Positions 31,630 through 37,822 of a stretch of DNA of 37,822 bases are shown here, piece by piece. Position 1 is the stretch's first letter. The number at the start of each line of letters is the position of its first letter. A program made the translations under genes and the position numbers. Origin of the DNA: Phaeodactylibacter sp. (GTDB taxonomy: Bacteria; Bacteroidota; Bacteroidia; Chitinophagales; Saprospiraceae). Below the pieces are notes generated by a model. It ran no database searches and was not told where the DNA came from. It saw nothing but the letters and a program-made list of their open reading frames with translations. The DNA lies in contig NZ_JALEGS010000041.1 of NCBI RefSeq assembly GCF_022763345.1, positions 1 to 37,822 of the forward strand, given 5' to 3'.

Positions 31630-31782
31630 AATCAGTTATATTATAGTTTGGAGTGCAAAGATAAGGTTATCTTTCCGGTAGGAATAAGGAAAGCGATCCG
31701 GCAACGTTAAAGAAAAGCCAAAATAGCCGTATCTTTCTACCATCACAATCCCTTAAACCGTTAAATGGTCAAAAATAAAACC

Positions 31783-32268
31783 ATGAAAAACCTCAAGATT
31801 ACCTTATCCTTTCTTTTCGCCATTTTGGGTGTTCAGTTTGCGTTTGCGCAGGGCCCGTTGGAGTATTGCAACAACCGTTTCGGCTTTTGTGTGGAGTATC
31901 CGGGAGACCTTCACCTGGCACAGGACCGTCCAATCAATGGGGATGGTATCACACTGGAAGCAGAAAACGGGACCATACAGCTGGTCATTGCAGGCTCTCA
32001 CAACGTCATGGACTGGACCCCGGAAAAAATTTACAGCTTTGAGAAAGAAGCTTTTCAGGACAAACACCAGGTAGGGACGAAAGAACTGAAGTACGAAGCG
32101 GATGCCGGCGGTTTCCAGGCCATTCTGGCGGCCGGTGCCGACGTGGAAGCTATCCGGATGTGGGCCCGCAACGGAGTTTATGTGCTGATCAGCATCACTG
32201 GCCCTCAGGCGAAAACCCGTCAGATCGAAGCGCTCTGGAACCAAATTAACGTGAAGTTCAACACTTAA
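31783..32268 (+). CDS. Small secreted protein of unknown function
   Basis: 161 residues from the ATG at 31783, preferred over 31765 because it begins a normal signal peptide (MKNLKITLSFLFAILGVQFAFAQ). The mature part starts GPLEYCNNRFGFCVEYPGDL, with two cysteines seven residues apart, and continues as an alpha+beta domain (ITLEAENGTIQLVIAG...IRMWARNGVYVLISITGP) resembling PsbP/lipocalin-like small domains that begin with an 'FxVxYP' strand. Probably periplasmic. It ends 6 nt before the 7TM-protein gene, so the two may be cotranscribed. A near-match -7 box (TATCTTTC) is at 31730-31737. Confidence 0.8.
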   Translation: MKNLKITLSFLFAILGVQFAFAQGPLEYCNNRFGFCVEYPGDLHLAQDRPINGDGITLEAENGTIQLVIAGSHNVMDWTPEKIYSFEKEAFQDKHQVGTKELKYEADAGGFQAILAAGADVEAIRMWARNGVYVLISITGPQAKTRQIEALWNQINVKFNT

Positions 32269-32274
32269 ATCTAT

Positions 32275-33069
32275 ATGGACTTTCTGGTTACGGGAGACCG
32301 CAGTATATTCTTTTACTTGTTGCTCTTTTTTCTGCTGGTCGGAGTTGTACAGGCGCTTATGGTAGGAGCCCTGTTCTTCTTCAAGCGATCCGGTGACCGA
32401 AGGTCAAATTGGTTCTTTGGGGTGCTGCTCATCACCTTTGGGCTCACCCTTATCCACAATATTTTCAATTTTATCGAGCTCTACGAGATCTGGCCGGAGG
32501 GGAAGTTCCTGCCGCTCTATTTTACGTTGTCCTTTCCGGTCCTGCTCTTTTTTCACGCCAAGTTATCGCTTTACCCTTCCTATCAGCTCCGGTGGACAGA
32601 CGCCAAACATTTTATCCTGCCGATCGGGCAGCTGTTGTTCTTTGTTGTTATGTTTTTGCAGCCAGTGGCGGTGAAAGCCGCAATGGGGCGGGTTTACTTC
32701 AATCCATTTTACGGCGCTTTTGAACAGGGGCTTTACCTGACGTCTTTTTTCGCCTATCTCTATTTTGCCTATCGCTACATCCGGCAGCGGCAGCTGGAAG
32801 TCCGGCGGGAGCGCAATCCGCATGAGTGGCGAAAAGTATTATACCTGCGTACATTGGTCCGGGTACTGCTGGTGCTCTATATCATCCACACCGTTTTCGT
32901 ACTCACGGACTTCGTGTACTATGAATTTCTGGAAATCAATCTGCGTGCCGTAAAGTCTTATGTGGCCCTGGGCATGCTATCCTTTGCTGCCCTGGGGTAT
33001 TGGATAGGCACCTACGGCTTTCAGGTGCTCATTTGGGGGCGAAAAGTTTTTGGGAAGGCGAACAGCTAG
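32275..33069 (+). CDS. Seven-helix membrane protein, sensor-module-like, no output domain
   Basis: 264 residues with about seven hydrophobic segments (around residues 12-35, 45-68, 78-96, 110-128, 143-165, 190-212 and 225-248). The start (YLLLFFLLVGVVQALMVGALFFFKRSGDRRSNWFFGVLLITFGLTL) matches the pattern of the 7TM module that precedes AraC-type DNA-binding or histidine-kinase domains in many Bacteroidota proteins. Here the protein stops after the seventh helix and a short GRKVFGKANS tail, so the effector is absent. It lies 6 nt after the secreted-protein gene and 5 nt from the convergent gene at 33075. Function unknown; a stand-alone receptor module is the best guess. Confidence 0.82.
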   Translation: MDFLVTGDRSIFFYLLLFFLLVGVVQALMVGALFFFKRSGDRRSNWFFGVLLITFGLTLIHNIFNFIELYEIWPEGKFLPLYFTLSFPVLLFFHAKLSLYPSYQLRWTDAKHFILPIGQLLFFVVMFLQPVAVKAAMGRVYFNPFYGAFEQGLYLTSFFAYLYFAYRYIRQRQLEVRRERNPHEWRKVLYLRTLVRVLLVLYIIHTVFVLTDFVYYEFLEINLRAVKSYVALGMLSFAALGYWIGTYGFQVLIWGRKVFGKANS

Positions 33070-33074
33070 AAGTG

Positions 33075-33719
33075 TTACTCGTCTTTGTCCTTTTTCTTAA
33101 AGTCTCCCGCTTTCCAAGAGTCAAAGAACCGCTTCCACGCAATAGGGTTGAAGATATTCATCGGCGGCTGCTGTCCAATATGGTAGAAGTCGCGGGACTG
33201 CTGCCGTAGGTAGAAATCTGCGTTTTCCCGGCCATCTGGTACGACCTCATTCCGCATACGGCGCAAGGCATCATTGGCCAGATTTTCCTGTGCACGCGCC
33301 TGTAGTTCCGGCGTTACATCCATCGCAAGGAATTCCAGTTTGAAATGTTCACGGCTTGGCCAGGGGAAAACGACCGTCTCTGGCAGATTGATGGCGTCCT
33401 GTGTCATCAGCTGCACGATAGAATAGCGGTCTTCATCGAGGTCTTCAGGGATTTGGTATTCTACGGTTTTGTAGCCAATAGCAGAAAAAACTATGATGTC
33501 CCCTTTTTCCACCACAATGGAGAAGAAGCCACGCAGATCGGAGTAGGTGCCCCGCCCTTTGTCCTTAACAAGAATATTGGTGTAAGGCACCGGGAAGAGT
33601 TGGTCATCAGTCCCATCGAGGACCATCCCGGAGAACTGTACCAGATTTTTATTTTGCTGTGCATTCAGGCTTAGCGCTCCCAGCAGAAAAAGGAAAAGTA
33701 TGGAAAATCGGATATTCAT
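33075..33719 (-). CDS. Carboxypeptidase-regulatory-like (CarboxypepD_reg) secreted protein
   Basis: 214 residues with a signal peptide (MNIRFSILFLFLLGALSLNAQ). Residues of about 27-110 form a CarboxypepD_reg-like beta-sandwich (VQFSGMVLDG...PVPYTNILVKDKGRGTYSDLRGFFSIVVEKGDIIVFSAIGYKTVEYQIP), the type that begins TonB-dependent receptors; here no plug or barrel follows. The remaining half is helical and charged (ELQARAQENLANDALRRMRNEVVPDG...) and ends KKKDKDE. Probably periplasmic, possibly outer-membrane associated. Function unknown. Confidence 0.85.
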   Translation of the reverse strand: MNIRFSILFLFLLGALSLNAQQNKNLVQFSGMVLDGTDDQLFPVPYTNILVKDKGRGTYSDLRGFFSIVVEKGDIIVFSAIGYKTVEYQIPEDLDEDRYSIVQLMTQDAINLPETVVFPWPSREHFKLEFLAMDVTPELQARAQENLANDALRRMRNEVVPDGRENADFYLRQQSRDFYHIGQQPPMNIFNPIAWKRFFDSWKAGDFKKKDKDE

Positions 33720-33853
33720 ATTATGCTTGGCTTTTTCCTAATGTACCAATTTTAACGGTACATCATCACTATATAAGACTACTCAGGTCAGTCAAAGGTT
33801 TGTTAAGCTCCTCATAAACCCGAACGAATGTAGAAAATATTTGGCAGTTGGGC

Positions 33854-33889
33854 GGTTTTGGGCGGGTTGTTACTATAATAGGCAAAACC
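33854..33889. repeat. Inverted repeat upstream of the SPFH gene
   Basis: GGTTTTG (33854-33860) and CAAAACC (33883-33889) are perfect complements; an overlapping CGGGTT/AACCCG pairing (33863-33868 with 33886-33891) is an alternative. It lies about 74 nt before the SPFH start codon and may be an operator or leader stem. Confidence 0.4.
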
Positions 33890-33962
33890 CGATTTCCTAA
33901 AAGTTGTTATCTTAACAATCAGATGCCAGCGAGGTATCTCATTTCACCAATTAAAATCAATT

Positions 33963-34784
33963 ATGAGCCAAAGTAAATTAATCACATACGGCATCATTGT
34001 CTTTGTAGCCCTTATCGCTATCCTGACCTTCTCTAACGCGACTTTCCTAACCATTGAGGCTGGAGAGCGTGGGGTTCTTTTCCAGCGCTTCGGTGGAGGA
34101 CTGGACCGCGAAAATATCTACAACCCGGGCTTTCACGTGATCGCGCCCTGGAATATTATGTATGTCTACGATATCCGGGAAAAGCAAATTGACGAGGACA
34201 TGAAAGTACTGTCTGCAAATGGTCTGAACATCCAGGTAGATGTCACCGTACGTGTAAATCCGGATTACAATAATATCGGTGACCTTCACGAGAAATTCGG
34301 GCCACAGTATATTGAAAGCCTGGTCAGGCCAGAGGTTCGTTCTTCTGTGCGTGAAGTCATCGGGCAATTCTCACCGGAAGAACTCTATTCTACCAAGCGC
34401 AATGAGGTGCAGGCATTGATACAGGAAAACCTGCAAGAAAGCCTGGGTGGCAACTTCATAGAGTTGCGGGCAACCCTGATACGCAATATTGAACTGCCGG
34501 ATAAAGTACGTACAGCTATTGAGACAAAAATCGAGGCGGAGCAAAAAGCCCTGAAGTACGACTACATCCTGCAGCAGGAGCGCAAAGAGGCTGAGCGGAA
34601 GATTATCGAGGCGGAAGCTAAAGCAGAGTCCAACCGCATTCTAAGTGCCAGCCTGACCGATAAAATTCTTCAGGACAAAGGTATTGAAGCCACGTTGCAG
34701 TTGGCTAACTCTCCGAACTCAAAGGTCATCGTTGTCGGTGGCGAAGGCGGCAATGGCTTGCCATTGATACTGGGTGGGAATTAA
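33963..34784 (+). CDS. SPFH/prohibitin family membrane protein
   Basis: 273 residues. One N-terminal membrane anchor (about 7-27, ITYGIIVFVALIAILTF) is followed by the SPFH/Band-7 domain (about 28-195: TIEAGERGVLFQRFGGGL, NPGFHVIAPWNIMYVYDIREKQI, VTVRVNPDYNNIGDLHEKFG, IGQFSPEELYSTKR). A coiled-coil (about 190-235, EAEQKALKYDYILQQERKEAERKIIEAEAKAES) ends in a Gly-rich tail. Prohibitin-type proteins oligomerise into large rings that organise the inner membrane and modulate FtsH-type proteases. The length is normal. It is transcribed alone, with a CCCCAT-GAAA-ATGGGG hairpin 71 nt after the stop. Confidence 0.92.
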   Translation: MSQSKLITYGIIVFVALIAILTFSNATFLTIEAGERGVLFQRFGGGLDRENIYNPGFHVIAPWNIMYVYDIREKQIDEDMKVLSANGLNIQVDVTVRVNPDYNNIGDLHEKFGPQYIESLVRPEVRSSVREVIGQFSPEELYSTKRNEVQALIQENLQESLGGNFIELRATLIRNIELPDKVRTAIETKIEAEQKALKYDYILQQERKEAERKIIEAEAKAESNRILSASLTDKILQDKGIEATLQLANSPNSKVIVVGGEGGNGLPLILGGN

Positions 34785-34855
34785 AAAGCAAAGTTTTGTT
34801 ATTCGCAATGTTGTTATGTCACAAAAAATGATAAAACACTGTGAATACAGGGTAG

Positions 34856-34871
34856 CCCCATGAAAATGGGG
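34856..34871 (+). terminator. GNRA-capped hairpin after the SPFH gene
   Basis: CCCCAT (34856-34861), GAAA tetraloop, ATGGGG (34866-34871). The stem is stable; the following TTTG is short, so this is either a weak terminator or a 3'-end stabiliser of the SPFH transcript. Confidence 0.5.
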
Positions 34872-34902
34872 TTTGAAACTTTGTCTGTGCCCCCTATCTT
34901 TG
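34872..34902 (+). promoter_or_regulatory. Consensus Bacteroidota promoter (TTTG-19-TATCTTTG)
   Basis: TTTG at 34872-34875 and TATCTTTG at 34895-34902 are separated by exactly 19 nt, the best match in the window to the primary-sigma consensus TTTG-N19-TANNTTTG. It predicts a start site near 34908 and transcription of a short structured RNA that meets a terminator at 35006. Confidence 0.75.
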
Positions 34903-34907
34903 TATCA

Positions 34908-35006
34908 ACAATTTGATATTATCGTGCAATCTTTAAGGATTGCAAGGTAAGGGGGAATCACGGTGCGCCCGCTAGAATTAACCTTCTGGTGGGCGCACGT
35001 TTTTTT
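34908..35006 (+). ncRNA. Candidate small RNA or attenuator leader (about 99 nt)
   Basis: A consensus promoter and a strong terminator bracket about 99 nt without a reading frame. Inside are a hairpin TGCAATC/GATTGCA (34925-34931 with 34938-34944), a single-stranded purine-rich stretch containing TAAGGGGGAATC (34948-34959), then the terminator stem. It could be an independent small RNA, or a leader controlling the flavoprotein gene that starts 36 nt after the T-run. I do not recognise a known RNA family; 6S, SRP and tmRNA hallmarks are absent. The 12-mer TAAGGGGGAATC also occurs at 8708-8719 in the hairpin-rich tract. Confidence 0.5.
34963..35006 (+). terminator. Strong intrinsic terminator before the flavoprotein gene
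   Basis: GTGCGCCC (34963-34970) pairs with GGGCGCAC (34991-34998), and the stem continues inward through GCTAGAA/TTCTGGT with two wobble pairs to a TTAACC loop. After one G, seven T residues follow (35000-35006). It stands only 36 nt before the next start codon, so it separates the upstream transcript from that gene or attenuates it. Confidence 0.88.
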
Positions 35007-35041
35007 GGCTTTGTGTATATTAGCGCACTTAACTCCCTCCT

Positions 35042-36286
35042 ATGCAATTGACCACTGATGCATGTATTATTGGAGCGGGTCCGGGAGGAGCCGCCACCGC
35101 CCTTAAGCTCAGCTATATGGGAATCCCATCTGTATTGCTGGACAAAGCCTCCTTCCCAAGAGATAAGGTATGTGGTGATGCCATCAGCGGAAAAGTAACC
35201 ACCCTGCTTAACCGGCTTGACCCGGATATCCTCAAGCGATTTAATGCAAGCCCTGTGCAGTCAGACGTGTGGGGCATTCAATTTGTCTCGCCCAATAACC
35301 GGGCACTCAACATTCCATTTCGGCCGAATTACGTCCGTAACGCCGCTGAAGCCCCCGGATATGTCACGAAACGAATGGATTTTGATCATTTTTTGGTCAA
35401 AGAAGTGGAACGCCGGGACAATATCCGTTTTTTTGACAAAACAGAAATTGTCACATTTAAGCGCACTGAAACCGGCTGGTTTGTGAGCAACAAGTCAGGC
35501 GATCTTACGGTGAACTGCCGGATGCTGATTGTGGCAAATGGTGCCTACTCGGCATTCAGCCGCAAAGAGGCAGGGCTTGAAAAAGACAATAAGCACTATG
35601 CCGCAGCAGTCCGGGCGTACTACCGAAACGTCAAAGCACTGGATAAAGATAATTTCATCGAGTTACACTTTATCAAGTCTATCACACCGGGCTATTTCTG
35701 GATATTCCCCCTGCCAAATGGAGAGGCCAATGTAGGGCTGGGTATGCGCAGCGACATCCTCAATCGCCGGAAAGTCAACCTCCGGAAAGAGATGCTGCAG
35801 TTGCTGGAAACCCACCCTGTTCTGAAAGAGCGCTTTAAAGGGGCTGAGCTGGTTGGTGATATTAAGGGCTTTGGGCTGCCCCTGGGGTCGAAACGGCGGG
35901 CAATTTCCGGGGATCACTACATGCTGGTGGGAGATGCCGGGCACCTGGTGGACCCGCTCACCGGTGAAGGCATTGGCAATGCGTTCTACAGTGGCTTTAT
36001 CGCTGCCGAACAGCTGGAGCAATGCCTGAAAGCCAACGACTTTTCCGCAGCTTTTCTGAAAGCTTACGACAAACGGGTGGACCGTGTGCTGGGCTCTGAA
36101 ATGCGCCTAAGCTACCGATTGCAAAAAATGCTCATGTACCCTTTTATCGTTAACCTCATCGCCAGTGTAATTGCCGGCAACCAAAAAGTAATCGAAGTCC
36201 TGTCTGGCATGTACAATGACTTTAGCCTGCGTGAACAATTGGTGCGCCCGGCCTTCTGGTTGAAAATGTTTTTTCAAAAAAAATAG
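35042..36286 (+). CDS. FAD-dependent oxidoreductase, geranylgeranyl reductase family
   Basis: 414 residues. The N-terminal Rossmann motif is CIIGAGPGGAATALKLS (residues about 8-24), followed by LLDKASFPRDKVCGDAISGK, the hallmark 'FPR-K-CG' segment of the geranylgeranyl-reductase superfamily, and the second FAD motif MLVGDAGHLVDPLTGEGIGNA (about 299-319). The C-terminal part has amphipathic helices (LQKMLMYPFIVNLIASVI) suggesting membrane association. Members reduce prenyl chains of chlorophyll, quinones or archaeal-type lipids, but many have other substrates, so the reaction is undecided. It is preceded by a promoter-terminator leader element. A GGGP synthase gene in this window could supply a possible substrate. 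Confidence 0.9.
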   Translation: MQLTTDACIIGAGPGGAATALKLSYMGIPSVLLDKASFPRDKVCGDAISGKVTTLLNRLDPDILKRFNASPVQSDVWGIQFVSPNNRALNIPFRPNYVRNAAEAPGYVTKRMDFDHFLVKEVERRDNIRFFDKTEIVTFKRTETGWFVSNKSGDLTVNCRMLIVANGAYSAFSRKEAGLEKDNKHYAAAVRAYYRNVKALDKDNFIELHFIKSITPGYFWIFPLPNGEANVGLGMRSDILNRRKVNLRKEMLQLLETHPVLKERFKGAELVGDIKGFGLPLGSKRRAISGDHYMLVGDAGHLVDPLTGEGIGNAFYSGFIAAEQLEQCLKANDFSAAFLKAYDKRVDRVLGSEMRLSYRLQKMLMYPFIVNLIASVIAGNQKVIEVLSGMYNDFSLREQLVRPAFWLKMFFQKK

Positions 36287-36646
36287 CGCCTCCAGCCAAC
36301 CTTTAAATGTCAATTTCCCTCCTTATCGTAATTAAATTGGCGAAAGCGTCATTTTGTCGGTGACTGGCATTGAATCTTTCAGGATTATTCATTATTTTGG
36401 AGCATATTGAAATAATCTTACGAGCTACCTCGTCAGCACAATAAAAATCGACTTTCAGAGTTATATATATCAAATTGACTTTTAACGTTGGTTTAAAGTT
36501 TCATAAACTAGTGAGTGTAAAGCGGCAGCTTTCTGTTTATTCAGGGAGCTGCCTTTTTTTATCGCTTACCTGTAGCGTTTTTCCGAAAACTGGAGTAAGT
36601 TCCTGACCTTTATAAGCATTTAGTCTGTTAATTACCGAAAAACGCA
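36287..36646. other. 360-nt intergenic region with one terminator
   Basis: A+T-rich and without a plausible reading frame. Apart from the terminator hairpin at 36524-36560 I see only weak features. A second leader or small RNA could end at that hairpin, but no consensus promoter was found before it. Confidence 0.5.
36524..36560 (+). terminator. Intrinsic terminator, 12-bp stem and T7
   Basis: GGCAGCTTTCTG (36524-36535) pairs with CAGGGAGCTGCC (36542-36553), with two G-T wobbles and a TTTATT loop, followed by seven T residues (36554-36560). It lies 238 nt after the flavoprotein stop and 86 nt before the next start codon, so it may end a long 3' tail or a separate short RNA. Confidence 0.85.
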
Positions 36647-37636
36647 ATGTACCAGTCTGCAACCTACGCTGTCCTTTCTGAATTGGACCCTGGCCAAGTG
36701 CCTGCAGGGGCTATTCAGAAGTATTGGCTGCATATGATCACAGATGGGGTAGGTGCTCCGGTGCGCGTGCCAGTATTGATTGCCCGGGGTAAAAAAGACG
36801 GGCCGGTGGTGGGGCTGACCGCTGCTATCCATGGCAATGAGCTCAATGGTATACCGGTCATTCAACGCCTGTTTGCTACCCTTGATGCCGATCAGTTGTC
36901 CGGAACGGTAATTGGAGTACCTGTCATGAACATTCCGGGGCTCATGCTGGAACAGCGTAAGTTTAATGATGGAGTAGACCTCAACCGCATCGCTCCCGGT
37001 GATCCTGATGGCAACCTGAGCCAGGTCTACATCTACCGTCTTATAGAGCGGGTATTGCGGCACTTTGACTACCTGATCGACTTGCATACTGCGAGTGCCG
37101 GCCGCATCAACTCATGGTACATCCGTGCGGATATGAGCCAGCCCCAAACAGCCCGGATGGCTATGCTGCAAAATCCGGAAATTATTCTCCACAATACTCC
37201 CAATGATGGCACTTTCCGCGGTGCAGCCGCTAATCTAGGTATACCTGCCATCACGCTGGAGCTTCGGGACCCACATGTTTTTCAGCATGATGTGATCAAA
37301 GATGCCCTACTCGGGGTCCGAAATGTTCTGTACGACTTAGGTATGCTTAAGGGACAGGTCGAACACACGGTGGAAACCATTCTGGTATGCCCTACATCTA
37401 ATTGGTGGTACACGGACGAAGGGGGCATTCTTACCGTTGTCCCAAAGCTGGGGCAACTCGTAGCGCCGGGCGATACCCTGGCGGAAGTCCGTTCGGTTTT
37501 TGGTACCCTGACGAAGACCTACCGCAGTGATAAAAAGGGCGTGATCATCGGCAAAAGCGTTCATCCGATCAACCCTACCGGCAGCCGGATTGTCCACCTT
37601 GGCCATGATCCGAAAATCGTACCCTGTAAGGTTTGA
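36647..37636 (+). CDS. Succinylglutamate desuccinylase/aspartoacylase family zinc hydrolase
   Basis: 329 residues. M14-type zinc amidohydrolase fold. The zinc ligands are His62 and Glu65 in AAIHGNELNGIPV and His147 in YLIDLHTAS; DLNRIAPGD (about 111-119) is the conserved substrate-binding Asn-Arg segment. A C-terminal beta domain (about 245-329, VCPTSNWWYTDEGGILTVVPKLGQLVAPGDTLAEV) is biotinyl-like, as in this family. Members cleave N-acyl amino acids or related amides; the substrate here is not determined. In other bacteria such genes often sit beside a RimK-like ligase; none is visible before the window ends. No signal peptide, so cytoplasmic. Confidence 0.92.
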   Translation: MYQSATYAVLSELDPGQVPAGAIQKYWLHMITDGVGAPVRVPVLIARGKKDGPVVGLTAAIHGNELNGIPVIQRLFATLDADQLSGTVIGVPVMNIPGLMLEQRKFNDGVDLNRIAPGDPDGNLSQVYIYRLIERVLRHFDYLIDLHTASAGRINSWYIRADMSQPQTARMAMLQNPEIILHNTPNDGTFRGAAANLGIPAITLELRDPHVFQHDVIKDALLGVRNVLYDLGMLKGQVEHTVETILVCPTSNWWYTDEGGILTVVPKLGQLVAPGDTLAEVRSVFGTLTKTYRSDKKGVIIGKSVHPINPTGSRIVHLGHDPKIVPCKV

Positions 37637-37822
37637 ATGCCCTGATAGAACTTTAGACTGCTCTGGCCAGTTGATTCTATACGCAATATGAAGTGGTCGC
37701 CGACGATAAATGTTGGGATCTTGGATTTGCGACATCGGAGCAAGCCGCTTCCCAGCGTAAATGCTCGTACGTTTGTTAATAGTACAAAAGTTCATTGAAA
37801 ATCATAGATTGGCAAGACCTCA
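37637..37822. other. Right edge, no gene recognised
   Basis: 186 nt after the zinc-hydrolase gene. A 36-codon frame from an ATG at 37688 to a TGA near 37798 has no recognisable features. I see no terminator or promoter of consequence. Confidence 0.4.

Noticed and set aside
34940..34975. Cobalamin riboswitch
   Set aside because: GGGGGAATCACGGTG resembles a piece of the B12 box, but the element is too short and other conserved parts are missing.

Overview
The window looks like a chromosomal segment of a Bacteroidota bacterium, most likely Saprospiria (Lewinella/Haliscomenobacter-like). The evidence is the type IX secretion (Por) C-terminal sorting domains, the signal peptides ending in 'AQ', the TANNTTTG promoter -7 boxes, the lack of clear Shine-Dalgarno sites, and the family mix (DUF3857 transglutaminases, GGGP synthase, a C-N-P-G-type Ig lipoprotein, thrombospondin-3/'PCDDG' adhesin repeats). 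Most of the DNA is moderately GC-rich. The stretch from about 6.8 to 10.7 kb is visibly A+T-richer and looks like an accessory island.

Layout. (1) 1-95 is the end of an IS3-family insertion sequence. It has cut a DUF1501 secreted-protein gene, whose 3' part (96-1207, with a dockerin-like tail) survives. (2) 1218-6791 holds two secreted T9SS substrates: a 1199-residue multidomain adhesin with a duplicated lectin-like domain, and a beta-propeller/PKD protein. (3) 6792-9232 carries one small membrane-protein gene (DUF6713-like) and then about 1.5 kb without a convincing gene but with many inverted repeats and short direct repeats. It ends in an unannotated 46-codon gene for a very acidic, signal-peptide-like peptide, divergent from (4) a 503-residue helical-repeat protein of unknown function (9233-10744). 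A near-perfect 34-bp palindrome and a duplicated promoter module lie in or beside their shared intergenic region. (5) 10751-14206 holds an orphan histidine kinase, a tandem NTF2-like secreted protein, an acidic hypothetical protein and a lipoprotein. (6) 14406-22373 is a rightward run: three tandem DUF3857/transglutaminase-fold proteins (two without the catalytic cysteine), GGGP synthase, RsgA and a 55-residue membrane protein, closed by a bidirectional terminator. (7) 22432-26006 is leftward uppS-bamA (cell-wall lipid carrier synthesis and outer-membrane protein assembly). (8) 26294-33719 holds an M3 oligopeptidase, a leftward cluster (small membrane protein, PLP dehydratase, DUF3299-like protein, Ig-like lipoprotein), a small secreted protein, a 7TM sensor-like protein and a carboxypeptidase-regulatory-like protein. 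(9) 33963-37636 holds an SPFH/prohibitin protein, a candidate small RNA or attenuator leader with its own promoter and terminator, a geranylgeranyl-reductase-family flavoprotein, and an AstE/AspA-family zinc hydrolase.

Envelope biology dominates: secreted adhesins, Bam assembly, undecaprenyl-PP synthesis, SPFH membrane organisation and possible isoprenoid ether-lipid chemistry (GGGP synthase plus a GGR-family reductase). The most unusual part is the 7.4-10.7 kb island: a tiny acidic secreted-peptide candidate facing a helical-repeat protein, with a shared palindrome, a duplicated promoter module and a hairpin-dense, apparently non-coding tract. A peptide-signalling or RNA-based system is conceivable there, but this is inference from layout only.
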